Shown piece by piece: positions 26,896 to 34,312 of a stretch of DNA of 57,634 bases (position 1 is the first letter of the stretch; each line of letters begins with the position of its first letter). The notes under the pieces were generated by a model that worked only from the letters and a program-made list of their open reading frames with translations, did not search any database and was not told the origin of the DNA. A program made the translations under genes and the position numbers. Where the stretch lies: assembly GCA_964401615.1 (NCBI GenBank), contig CAYNZF010000001.1, forward strand, positions 1 to 57,634, in the 5' to 3' direction. Source of the DNA: JAXGQD01 sp964401615. GTDB taxonomy: Bacteria > Bacillota > Clostridia > Saccharofermentanales > Fastidiosipilaceae.

Positions 26896-28068
26896 TTAAT
26901 TGAGCATGACTTGTCCGCCTGTGATTGGCACGGCTTGCCCGGTCTCGTTTTCTTGCTCTACCAGGTAAAATATGGCCCGCGCCACATCAAGCGGACTGCA
27001 GCCCTTGCGCATCGGCACTTGGTTGATATAGAAATTATATACATCTTCAACCGATTTGGCGCCTTCAACTTTGCCTGCTTCCAGGTATTGCTTGAAAAGA
27101 CCTTTTTCTGGGTCAGACCAGAGTGGACCTTCGTAAAAATTGCCCGGGCAGACCGAATTGACCTTGATACGATCGCTTACCAATTCTTTGGCAAAAGACT
27201 GCGTTAAGCCGATACCGCCGAACTTCCCGCCCGCATAGGCGAAGTTCCTGTTGGACCCTTCAAGCCCCGACTTTGAGTTGACCTGGATAATGTCACCGTA
27301 ACTGTCTGCAGAAATCTTGTTTTGAATCTTCATCGGTCTGGTCGCGTACTTCGTGCAGATAAAATAAGCGGTGTAATTGATTTTAGTGACAAATTCAAAG
27401 CTTTTTACATCCATTTCTTCAAGTCCGCCTGCACGCAGAACACCGGCATTGCTGACCAGAAGATCAAGACCTCCAAAATAAAGCACCGTGTCATTGACCA
27501 TGTCTTCAACAGAAGACTCGTCACTCACATTCACGCCACAGGCGATTGCCGTGCCAGATCCATACGTATCGTTCAAATCCGCGGCGACCGTTTCGGCTAA
27601 TGGCAGATTCAAATCAGCGATGACAAGGTGTGCCCCTTGTTTGGCAAGTTCTTTCGCGATCCCTTCACCAAAACCCTGGGCGCTGCCTGTCACGATGACT
27701 ATTTTGGCGAACATTCTCAAATGGCTCGGCAGCTCGCGTGCAGCATATGAAGCGTTTTGGGTGTCAAGGCCCAACTGTTCAAGTCTGCTCTTCATTGCCG
27801 GCATATCTTCTGCGACAACGAACGCACCCAGACCGGTTACGCTCAAAACATCAGTCCTGTCCAAAGCGGCGCAGTCTTTCCAGGTGGCGTTTTCGTCCAG
27901 TTTTGACATGATCAGCCCTGCTTCGAGGGTCTTTTCTTCCAATCCGCTCAGGTCTGCCACATACCGTACCAGAGGAAAGCGCCCATCACGTTTTTGTGAT
28001 GCGCGCAGGGCGGGTGCGAAACTGGCTGCTAAGCGGCGTTTTTCTGCTTCATTCTTGACTTGGTCCAT
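26896..28068 (-). CDS. SrlD-like short-chain dehydrogenase with N-terminal extension
   Basis: A 390-residue protein. Residues about 125-390 form a classical SDR: NAD-binding VTGSAQGFGEGIA, SNAG, catalytic Ser in VNSKSG and the YAGGK (Y-x-x-x-K) pair. It ends in ITGGQVMLN, which closely resembles sorbitol-6-phosphate 2-dehydrogenase (SrlD/SorD). The first 115-120 residues are an unassigned domain that ordinary SDRs lack. It is helical-looking and has no visible metal motif. The likely role is interconversion of a polyol phosphate and a ketose phosphate. GGAGG precedes the ATG. It sits between the SorE-like gene and the E2 gene. Confidence 0.78.
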   Translation of the reverse strand: MDQVKNEAEKRRLAASFAPALRASQKRDGRFPLVRYVADLSGLEEKTLEAGLIMSKLDENATWKDCAALDRTDVLSVTGLGAFVVAEDMPAMKSRLEQLGLDTQNASYAARELPSHLRMFAKIVIVTGSAQGFGEGIAKELAKQGAHLVIADLNLPLAETVAADLNDTYGSGTAIACGVNVSDESSVEDMVNDTVLYFGGLDLLVSNAGVLRAGGLEEMDVKSFEFVTKINYTAYFICTKYATRPMKIQNKISADSYGDIIQVNSKSGLEGSNRNFAYAGGKFGGIGLTQSFAKELVSDRIKVNSVCPGNFYEGPLWSDPEKGLFKQYLEAGKVEGAKSVEDVYNFYINQVPMRKGCSPLDVARAIFYLVEQENETGQAVPITGGQVMLN

Positions 28069-28133
28069 GCAAAGGCCTCCGTATTAATTTTGTTCACTGT
28101 AGTTTCACTTCGAAAAAATCTTAATTGGGAAAG

Positions 28134-28163
28134 AAAGCCGGATCCCCCTTGGAAACCGGCTTT
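28134..28163 (-). other. Intra-operon hairpin after the sorE-like gene
   Basis: Perfect 8-bp arms AAAGCCGG and CCGGCTTT (28134-28141 and 28156-28163) with a 14-base loop. In minus-strand sense they are followed by a pyrimidine-rich stretch and, further on, T6. It could be a partial terminator or an RNA-stability element that raises the first gene's expression above the rest. Confidence 0.55.
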
Positions 28164-28171
28164 GTGTTGAT

Positions 28172-29446
28172 TTATACGTTAAGGGCTGTAGCATGAGCCA
28201 AAAGATACTTTTCTGCTTCAGCGCACCAGAGGCCTTTATTGGCGGTAACCAGACGGTCAAGTTCAGCCATCATTGGATCTGTTTTTCCCAATTCGCCCAA
28301 ATCTTTGAGCGCAGTCAGAGGCATCGAAATATTTGTGTAAAGAAGTTTTTTACCACCGGGAATTGATGGCAGGTTCAGTGTGGTTTCGATCGCGGCATCC
28401 AGGCCGCCCACGTGGGTAATCATCGAGGCAGGATCCAGTGAGCCCTGACTCATCATTTCCAGGGATTCAATGATGTCATCCGTTGTACCACCACTGTTTC
28501 CGGCGACGTGTGTCGCATTGTAATGGACATTGTAAAAATTGTATTTCGCGCTGAAATCAGGGTTTGTCGGCCCGGCGAAAAAGTTCAGGCAGCCGTCATA
28601 AGCCAAAATTGCGTCGGCTTGCTCAACTACAGGAGCGACCGGTGCGTAAACATAAACGTCATTAAACCCGTTTCCATCCTTGGTGAAAGATTTCAACAAC
28701 GCAGGTACATCAGCCACATTGCCGGTGTTGACATATTTAAGTTCAACGCCATTTTTGGCCGCTTCTTCAACTGTGTATATTGAGGCTGCGCGATCCAAAC
28801 GTGCCTGGTCGATGTCTGTGACGACCAGCAAACGAGGCTTTCTGGGATTATGGATAGCGTAATCGATTGCACCGAGTCCCATTGGGCCGACACCTGCCAG
28901 AAGCGCCATGTCACCGCCTTCTACGATACCCATCTCGTGAACATAGGAACCCGGGCGGGTATGATAATTGACATGAAAGCCACCAACGATACAAGAAACC
29001 GGTTCAGCCAGAGAACCATAGAAAAACGCGTCACCCTCATAGTTCAAGAGGCAATTGCGTTCCATAACGATGGCCGGGATGATAACGTAGGTCGCGTTTC
29101 CGCCGATGTAGGGGAAGCTGTAACCGGGAGCTGCATAGATATTTTTGGGATCATTGATGGCCGGTTGAATGGCAAAACGGTCGCCCGCTTTGAACTGATC
29201 TGCCCACTTGGCACCAACTTCAACGATCTCACCGCAGAATTCGTGTCCGACGATAACCGGGTTGGTCGCGATATCATCAGGTACACGTTTATGGTCAGAG
29301 CCTTGTTTGGCTGCCTTGTACGAACTCATGCAAATGCTGTCTGACACGATGTGTGCCAAAATTTCGTCTTCTTTAATTGGGGGTAAGTCAAAAGTCTCAA
29401 GTCGTAAGTCTTCTTTTCCATACATGCGAACGGCTGTGGTTTTCAT
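28172..29446 (-). CDS. Zinc-binding dehydrogenase, L-sorbose-1-phosphate reductase-like
   Basis: A 424-residue medium-chain dehydrogenase. The catalytic half has CMSSYKAAKQGSDHKRVP and the VGHEFCGEIVEVG core; the nucleotide half has AGVGPMGLGAIDYA. The spacing, length and NPVIVGHEF context recall SorE, which reduces L-sorbose 1-phosphate to glucitol 6-phosphate in sorbose operons. No PTS or other transporter is encoded beside it, so the substrate may be unphosphorylated or made by the FGGY kinase. It is the first gene of the operon, divergent from the DeoR-type regulator. An AGCAGGA site precedes the ATG, and a putative promoter and palindrome lie just upstream. Confidence 0.75.
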   Translation of the reverse strand: MKTTAVRMYGKEDLRLETFDLPPIKEDEILAHIVSDSICMSSYKAAKQGSDHKRVPDDIATNPVIVGHEFCGEIVEVGAKWADQFKAGDRFAIQPAINDPKNIYAAPGYSFPYIGGNATYVIIPAIVMERNCLLNYEGDAFFYGSLAEPVSCIVGGFHVNYHTRPGSYVHEMGIVEGGDMALLAGVGPMGLGAIDYAIHNPRKPRLLVVTDIDQARLDRAASIYTVEEAAKNGVELKYVNTGNVADVPALLKSFTKDGNGFNDVYVYAPVAPVVEQADAILAYDGCLNFFAGPTNPDFSAKYNFYNVHYNATHVAGNSGGTTDDIIESLEMMSQGSLDPASMITHVGGLDAAIETTLNLPSIPGGKKLLYTNISMPLTALKDLGELGKTDPMMAELDRLVTANKGLWCAEAEKYLLAHATALNV

Positions 29447-29483
29447 AAAAAATTCCTGCTTTCTCAGATTGCTCTAATGTTTT

Positions 29484-29499
29484 AAGCTCAAACGAGCTT
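29484..29499. promoter_or_regulatory. Palindrome near operon start (possible operator)
   Basis: AAGCTC-AAAC-GAGCTT is a perfect inverted repeat with 6-base arms. It covers the predicted transcription start (about 29496) of the minus-strand operon, a typical repressor position. The protein that binds it is unknown; the divergent DeoR-type regulator is the obvious candidate. Confidence 0.4.
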
Positions 29500-29502
29500 T
29501 GT

Positions 29503-29531
29503 TTTTAACAAAAGTAATTGTTTGATGTCAA
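29503..29531 (-). promoter_or_regulatory. Probable promoter of the carbohydrate operon
   Basis: In minus-strand sense TTGACA (29531-29526) is followed after 17 bases by TTAAAA (29508-29503). The -35 is perfect and the -10 weak, which fits a regulated promoter. Confidence 0.4.
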
Positions 29532-29532
29532 T

Positions 29533-29741
29533 TTGTGTTTATTTTAACATTGACTCGCACAATAAGAAATGTAAATATTTTCCCGCCGTCGATTCATTTT
29601 TATTTTGCCTGATTTAATTTGATAAATTAACACAAAAGCCCTGCTCATGGGCTTCTTGAACTTATTTTACATGACAGTTTGATTGTATCAAAGCTTGTGT
29701 TATGATGCTGAAAAGACAACAGCAGTCCAAGTTAACACGAA
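29533..29741. promoter_or_regulatory. Repeated TAACACAA-type half-sites
   Basis: The divergent intergenic region (29447-29836) holds TAACACAA at 29628-29635, its exact reverse complement at 29695-29702 and a one-mismatch copy (TAACACGA) at 29733-29740. A looser inverted copy lies near 29533-29541. One copy overlaps the -10 region of the regulator promoter. This is a plausible DeoR-family operator set. Confidence 0.4.
29679..29706 (+). promoter_or_regulatory. Probable promoter of the DeoR-type regulator
   Basis: TTGATT at 29679-29684 and TATGAT at 29701-29706 are 16 bases apart. The -10 overlaps a TTGTGTTA half-site, which would allow autoregulation. Confidence 0.4.
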
Positions 29742-29836
29742 TTTACTCTGTAATTTTCACATTGAATATTTGATTTTTTTTATAAATTTTTCAGATCCCG
29801 GTGCCGGCCCGAACCCGAGCAGCTAAGGAGCAGCGG

Positions 29837-30595
29837 ATGATACAGGAAAGGCAAAACAGAATACTCAGCTACATCATGGAAAAAGGTGACGTTTCATTAA
29901 ACGAATTATTTGACCTTTACCCCGATGTTTCCAGCATGACGATTAGACGTGATTTGGACCTGCTTGAAAAGAATGCCCATATACAACGGTATCGCGGCGG
30001 AGCCAGACCTCTTTCCAGCCAGGCAATGATCAAGGAGCCCGCCTATATACAGCGTGCCGCAGAACGTGCCCAAAGTAAGCAGATCATCGCGGACAAGGCT
30101 ACTTTGATCGCGAATGAGGCCAGGTCGATCTACATTGATTCCGGCACGACTTGCGTGCAGCTTGCCTCCAACCTGCCCGACAATAATATCTTTGTGCTCA
30201 CACCGGCCCCTTATGTCGCCATCGCCCTGGCCAACAATCATAATGTGCGCGTCAACTTGACCGGCGGACAGCTGAATCGAGACACTTTTGCCCTATCCGG
30301 AAACAACGCTAAATCTTATACCAAAACCATCAATATCGATATCGCTTTCATTGGAGCTTCGGCTTGCTCGCTTAAGAACGGCTTCACCTGCGGGGATTAT
30401 CAAGAGGCGGAACTTAAAAAACTGATCATTCGAAAAGCCCAAAAAGTGGTGTGTTTGATGGATGTCAGTAAACTGAATTATTCGATGCCGTACACTTTTG
30501 CCACGGCTAAAAACATTGATGTTCTGATTACGGATAAACCGCTCCCTGAATCTTATTATCGTATGATGAAGAAGGCGAAAGTGCAGCTGATTTAA
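29837..30595 (+). CDS. DeoR/GlpR family regulator
   Basis: A 252-residue repressor-type regulator. The N-terminal helix-turn-helix (residues about 1-60) contains RQNRILSYIMEKG, VSSMTIRRDLDLLEK and the RYRGGAR wing. The C-terminal sugar-phosphate-sensing domain has YIDSGTTCVQLA, LTGGQLNRDTFALSG, IAFIGASACSLKNGFTCGD and the closing LITDK. Regulators of this family usually respond to a phosphorylated sugar intermediate. An AAGGAG site six bases before the ATG fixes the start at 29837. A GTG at 29801 in the same frame has none. It is divergent from the seven-gene operon and is its probable regulator. Confidence 0.85.
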   Translation: MIQERQNRILSYIMEKGDVSLNELFDLYPDVSSMTIRRDLDLLEKNAHIQRYRGGARPLSSQAMIKEPAYIQRAAERAQSKQIIADKATLIANEARSIYIDSGTTCVQLASNLPDNNIFVLTPAPYVAIALANNHNVRVNLTGGQLNRDTFALSGNNAKSYTKTINIDIAFIGASACSLKNGFTCGDYQEAELKKLIIRKAQKVVCLMDVSKLNYSMPYTFATAKNIDVLITDKPLPESYYRMMKKAKVQLI

Positions 30596-30634
30596 GAAAA
30601 TGATGGCAAAACGAAAGCTTGAGGGTTGATCGAT

Positions 30635-31330
30635 ATGGGAAATGAACAACTGGCGCAAAGCGTGCAGGCTGAGTTATTTTCGCTTCAAGATATTAAGTAC
30701 AAAGCCTTTATTGAAAAATTGGTACCGAATCTCGACCGGGAGGTTTTTATAGGGGTGCGGACCCCGGCGCTGCGCGCGTATGCCAAGGCTTTTGCTGAAG
30801 ATGCTGCGGCCGAAATTTTTTTAGAACTTTTGCCACATCGATACTTTGAAGAAAATCAGCTGCACGGTTTTCTCGTCGCAGGTATAAAAGATTTTTCGAC
30901 CGCTTTGAAATACGTCGAAGCCTTTCTTCCGTACATCGACAATTGGGCGACATGTGATCAGAGCCCGCCTCGGGTTTTTAAGAAGCACAGCGCGGAAATC
31001 TATGAACGAATAAAAATTTGGATTCAGTCCGAACACCCCTACACCGTTCGTTATGCTGTGGGACTGCTGATGAGCAATTATTTAGATCAAGATTGTCAAG
31101 CGGAAATGTTGGCGCGTGTGGCCAAAATCCAACACGATGATTATTACGTGAAAATGATGGCCGCCTGGTATTTTTGTACCGCGTTGATTAAGCAGCACGA
31201 CGCTGCCCTGCCCTATCTTCAAGAGCAGAGGCTGGGAAAGTGGACGCACAACAAGACGATTCAAAAAGCCATAGAGAGTTTTCAAGTCAGTGATGAGACA
31301 AAAGCATACCTGCGCACACTCAAGCTTTGA
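30635..31330 (+). CDS. AlkD-like DNA alkylation repair protein
   Basis: A 231-residue all-helical HEAT-like repeat protein of the AlkD/DNA alkylation repair family. Typical elements are GVRTPALRAYAKAF, HGFLVAGIKD, NWATCDQSPPRVFKKH and VRYAVGLLMSNYLD. AlkD glycosylases remove N3- and N7-alkylated purines without base flipping. GAGGG lies nine bases before the ATG at 30635; a TTG three codons earlier is too close to it. It follows the DeoR-type gene by 39 bases on the same strand, and a functional link is doubtful. Confidence 0.82.
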   Translation: MGNEQLAQSVQAELFSLQDIKYKAFIEKLVPNLDREVFIGVRTPALRAYAKAFAEDAAAEIFLELLPHRYFEENQLHGFLVAGIKDFSTALKYVEAFLPYIDNWATCDQSPPRVFKKHSAEIYERIKIWIQSEHPYTVRYAVGLLMSNYLDQDCQAEMLARVAKIQHDDYYVKMMAAWYFCTALIKQHDAALPYLQEQRLGKWTHNKTIQKAIESFQVSDETKAYLRTLKL

Positions 31331-31390
31331 ATACCGGTGTATAGGCCAATACCGTGCCTGTGCATGTTTGTGCTGCTGAACTGATTCCTG

Positions 31391-31591
31391 TTATTCATCC
31401 AGGTCTGCAGGCCAGATCTTCTTCATCGCCGTAATGATGCCGAAGAAGAGCGCCAAAACCAAAAACACCGCACTCACACCGTAGCCCATGACTTGCAGCG
31501 CTTGTAAAATCAGACTGTCTGTTCCGAAAAATGTTTCAAAATATTCAGGCGGATGGACTAAGTTCAAGTTGACGAAATTCAAATAATTCAT
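31391..31591 (-). CDS. oadG: OadG-like small membrane subunit
   Basis: A 66-residue protein with one transmembrane segment (about residues 33-57, VMGYGVSAVFLVLALFFGI) followed by a short basic then acidic tail. This matches the small gamma subunit of sodium-pumping decarboxylases, which assembles the complex and binds zinc in some species. The 11-base gap after oadB on the same strand supports the call. The sequence is too short for a firm family match by itself. Confidence 0.65.
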   Translation of the reverse strand: MNYLNFVNLNLVHPPEYFETFFGTDSLILQALQVMGYGVSAVFLVLALFFGIITAMKKIWPADLDE

Positions 31592-31601
31592 CTTTTACCT
31601 C

Positions 31602-32717
31602 TTAACTCAGAACCGCGAGCACAATCGCTCCGGCGATGATTGAACCGATTTGACCTGCCACATTCGCACCGATTGCAGGCATTAAAATAAAATTGGTCGG
31701 ATCTTCTTCCTGAGCCACTTTTTGAGCTACTCGCGCAGACATCGGGAAGGCTGAAATACCGCAGGCTCCAACGATGGGGTTGATTTTTTTCTTCAAGAAC
31801 AAATTGACGAACTTGGCGAACAAGACCCCGCCGGCGGTGTCAAAAACGAAGGCCAGAAGGCCGATCCCCATGATGATCATTGTGTTGACTTGCACGAAAT
31901 CTTTGGCTGTCATCGTAGAGCCGATCGTGATACCCAGAAGCAGCGTGACGAGGCTGGAAAGTTCATTCTGGGCAGCCAGCGACAGACGTTCAAGCACGCC
32001 ACATTCCCGAACCAGATTACCAAACATAAGCCCACCGATTAGAGGCACTGATACAGGTGCAATAAAACCGGCGATCAGTGTCACGACGATTGGAAACAGG
32101 ATTTTTACGGTTTTAGAGACTTGTGCATCAAAGTCTTGATCCATGCGGATACGGCGCTCTGCTTTGGTGGTAAGTGCTCGGATCACAGGTGGTTGAATGA
32201 TGGGGACCAGTGACATGTAGGAATAGGCCGCCACCGCGATCGCTCCGAAATATTTAGGGGCGAACAGTTGTCCCAGAAAAAGCGAGGTCGGGCCGTCCGC
32301 TGCTCCGATGATGCCGATTGCACCGGCCTCCTGAATGGTGAAGACCCCTGTCGCGGCGGCCAGCAGCATGGCCACAAAGATGCCCAACTGCGCGGCAGCT
32401 CCGAAAAACAACATGATCGGTTGTTTGAAAAGCGGGCCGAAATCAATCATTGCACCCACACCGATAAAGATCAAAATCGGAAAAAGCTCGTTCGCAATCC
32501 CGAAGTCATATAAAACAGTTAAAAAACCATGCTCACCTATTGCATACGAACCCGGAATGTTGGTCATGATCGCGCCAAAGCCCATTGGCAGCAGCAGCAT
32601 TGGCTCATAGTTTTTCTTGATTGCCAACCAAATCAACAGCAAACCGATCAACAGCATTACTCCGTGCTGCCACGTAAAGCCGGTAAAGCCAACTGTCAGG
32701 CGTTCCAAAATCTGCAT
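31602..32717 (-). CDS. oadB: Sodium-translocating decarboxylase beta subunit
   Basis: A 371-residue polytopic membrane protein. It is the beta subunit of the oxaloacetate/methylmalonyl-CoA/glutaconyl-CoA decarboxylase family, which couples decarboxylation of carboxybiotin to Na+ export. The conserved region IGIIGAADGPTSLFLG holds the Na+-binding Asp; LMFGNLVRECGVLERL and GISAFPMSARVAQKVAQEEDP are further family marks. Only the beta and gamma subunits are here. The carboxyltransferase and biotin carrier are not in the window, so the acid substrate is unknown. Confidence 0.92.
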   Translation of the reverse strand: MQILERLTVGFTGFTWQHGVMLLIGLLLIWLAIKKNYEPMLLLPMGFGAIMTNIPGSYAIGEHGFLTVLYDFGIANELFPILIFIGVGAMIDFGPLFKQPIMLFFGAAAQLGIFVAMLLAAATGVFTIQEAGAIGIIGAADGPTSLFLGQLFAPKYFGAIAVAAYSYMSLVPIIQPPVIRALTTKAERRIRMDQDFDAQVSKTVKILFPIVVTLIAGFIAPVSVPLIGGLMFGNLVRECGVLERLSLAAQNELSSLVTLLLGITIGSTMTAKDFVQVNTMIIMGIGLLAFVFDTAGGVLFAKFVNLFLKKKINPIVGACGISAFPMSARVAQKVAQEEDPTNFILMPAIGANVAGQIGSIIAGAIVLAVLS

Positions 32718-32850
32718 CTACTGACCTCCAAAACCAAAACACTTGTAAAATTCCGTGATTGCCGGCGCTTGCTATTGCTTCATATCTCCAAGATTATAGC
32801 GCATTTTTTCCAGCTCAAAGCTATAATAGAAAAAAACGGAGGTCCCATCC

Positions 32851-33135
32851 ATGGAGGAATTATTGATCAAGAAAGCACAAGGCATGTTTTATATTGGTGA
32901 AAAAGAGCAGCCACTTGCCTACATAAGTTATAAAAATCTCAGAGAGGGTGTCATATTGGCCGACCACACTGTCGTCGATCCTTCGCTGGAAGGAAAGGGA
33001 ATCGGATCAAGACTATTCGAAACACTGATTGATTTTGCCAAAGAGGAGCAGGTGAAAATCATTCCTCAATGTTCATTCGTAAAAGCTAAGTTCGATCGGA
33101 ATCCCGAACTTGCTGATTTGCGCGCTGAGGCATAA
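32851..33135 (+). CDS. Small GNAT-type N-acetyltransferase (YjdJ-like)
   Basis: A 94-residue single-domain protein of the short GNAT-like family. It has YISYKNLREGVILADHTVVDPSLEGKGIG as a split view of the strand, the acetyl-CoA-binding loop (R/Q-G-x-G-x replaced by EGKGIGS) and IIPQCSFVKAKFDRNPE at the end. Substrates of these minimal acetyltransferases are largely unknown. A GGAGG site eight bases before the ATG supports the start. A weak GCCC/GGGC hairpin followed by T4 at about 33146-33163 may terminate it before the tRNA. Confidence 0.75.
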   Translation: MEELLIKKAQGMFYIGEKEQPLAYISYKNLREGVILADHTVVDPSLEGKGIGSRLFETLIDFAKEEQVKIIPQCSFVKAKFDRNPELADLRAEA

Positions 33136-33260
33136 ATGTCGTGAGGCCCAGCTGCGGGCTTTTCAAACGTATTTAAACTTGTGTCATAGGCATTTGGCAC
33201 ATCAGATCCTCTTTACCTCGACACACTGACAAAGTCACACTTTCGTATCGACTATAATAT

Positions 33261-33289
33261 TTGCGGGAACGGTATTTTCGTGATAAAAT
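33261..33289 (+). promoter_or_regulatory. Probable promoter of tRNA-Pro
   Basis: TTGCGG at 33261-33266 and TAAAAT at 33284-33289 are 17 bases apart. The start would be about seven bases before the mature tRNA. Another -10-like TATAAT at 33253-33258 lacks a well-spaced -35. Confidence 0.45.
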
Positions 33290-33302
33290 CGCTCAAGTAA
33301 AA

Positions 33303-33379
33303 CGAGGTGTAGCGCAGTTGGCTAGCGCGCCTGCTTTGGGAGCAGGATGTCGGGGGTTCGAGTCCCTTCACCTCGACCA
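33303..33379 (+). tRNA. tRNA-Pro (UGG)
   Basis: A 77-nt cloverleaf with CCA encoded. The acceptor stem is CGAGGTG/CACCTCG. The D arm holds AGTTGGCTAG. The anticodon arm is CCTGC-TTTGGGA-GCAGG with UGG at 33337-33339, and the T arm has GGTTCGAGT. The UGG anticodon can read most proline codons. A terminator follows nine bases after the CCA. Confidence 0.97.
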
Positions 33380-33387
33380 GTTATGAG

Positions 33388-33410
33388 GAGTTCCGCAAGG
33401 AACTCTTTTT
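33388..33410 (+). terminator. tRNA-Pro terminator
   Basis: GAGTTCC-GCAA-GGAACTC (33388-33394 and 33399-33405) is followed by T5 (33406-33410). Confidence 0.9.
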
Positions 33411-33445
33411 GTTTGTGTGAAATGCCTGTTTATTCACACAATGAC

Positions 33446-33487
33446 AAAAAGACGACTGACCTCTATTTTCGGTCAGTCGTCTTTTTT
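33446..33487. terminator. Bidirectional intrinsic terminator
   Basis: Perfect 11-bp arms at 33451-33461 and 33471-33481 with a 9-base loop, with A5 on the left and T6 on the right. It can end the tRNA transcript on the plus strand and the ABC transporter operon on the minus strand. Confidence 0.9.
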
Positions 33488-33517
33488 ATCGACAAAGTTC
33501 ACTTTTTATCAATATAC

Positions 33518-34312
33518 TTACGACAAGAGTGCTCGGTCGTTTGAAAATTCTTCACCGCTGGCCTTGCCAAAGCGCTGCAAAAGCTCTTCTACCGTGAGTT
33601 TTTGTTTTTCCTCACCCCGGATATCCAGGATGACACGTCCGTCATACATCATAATTAAGCGGTTGCCGTGCTTTATGGCGTCACGCATATTATGGGTCAC
33701 CATGAGCGCGGTCAGGCTGCCCTCAAGGATAAATTTATCGCTTAATTCAAGCACCTTGGCCGCCGTTTTGGGGTCAAGTGCTGCGGTATGTTCATCGAGC
33801 AGCAGCAGCTTGGGCTTTTTCAGTGTTGCCATCAGCAGCGTCAGCGCCTGCCGCTGACCGCCCGAAAGCAGCCCTACCTTGGCACTCAGGCGATTTTCCA
33901 GCCCCAAATCGAGTGGGTACAGCAATTCTTTATATAGTTCTCTCTCTTTATGAGTGATCCCCCATCTCAAACCGCGACGGTGTCCCCGACGGAAAGCCAG
34001 AGCTAAGTTTTCTTCTATTCCCATTTTGCCCGCTGTCCCGACCATCGGATCTTGAAAAACACGGCCCAAGACGCCTGCGCGCTTATTTTCTGAAAATTTT
34101 GTCACATCCATCTCATCGATAACGATCGATCCCTCGTCGACGGCATGCACCCCGGCGATACAATTCAGCAGCGTTGATTTGCCCGAGCCGTTGCCGCCGA
34201 TCAACGTGACAAAATCACCTGAATTTAGGGTAAGGCTCAAATTGCGCAGTGCTGTTTTCTCATTTACCGTCCCTTTATAAAAGGTTTTCGATATTCCGCT
34301 GACTGTCAGCAT
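33518..34312 (-). CDS. ABC transporter ATP-binding protein (TrpZ-like)
   Basis: A 264-residue ABC ATPase with Walker A GGNGSGKST (near residue 40), signature LLSGGQRQALTLLMA, Walker B LLLLDEHTAALDP and the switch His in VTHNMRD. It energises uptake through the permease encoded directly upstream; its start overlaps the permease stop by one base. Such proteins pair with COG4120/COG2984 components, some of which are T-box-regulated aromatic amino acid importers. Last gene of a three-gene operon ending at a strong terminator. Confidence 0.9.
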   Translation of the reverse strand: MLTVSGISKTFYKGTVNEKTALRNLSLTLNSGDFVTLIGGNGSGKSTLLNCIAGVHAVDEGSIVIDEMDVTKFSENKRAGVLGRVFQDPMVGTAGKMGIEENLALAFRRGHRRGLRWGITHKERELYKELLYPLDLGLENRLSAKVGLLSGGQRQALTLLMATLKKPKLLLLDEHTAALDPKTAAKVLELSDKFILEGSLTALMVTHNMRDAIKHGNRLIMMYDGRVILDIRGEEKQKLTVEELLQRFGKASGEEFSNDRALLS

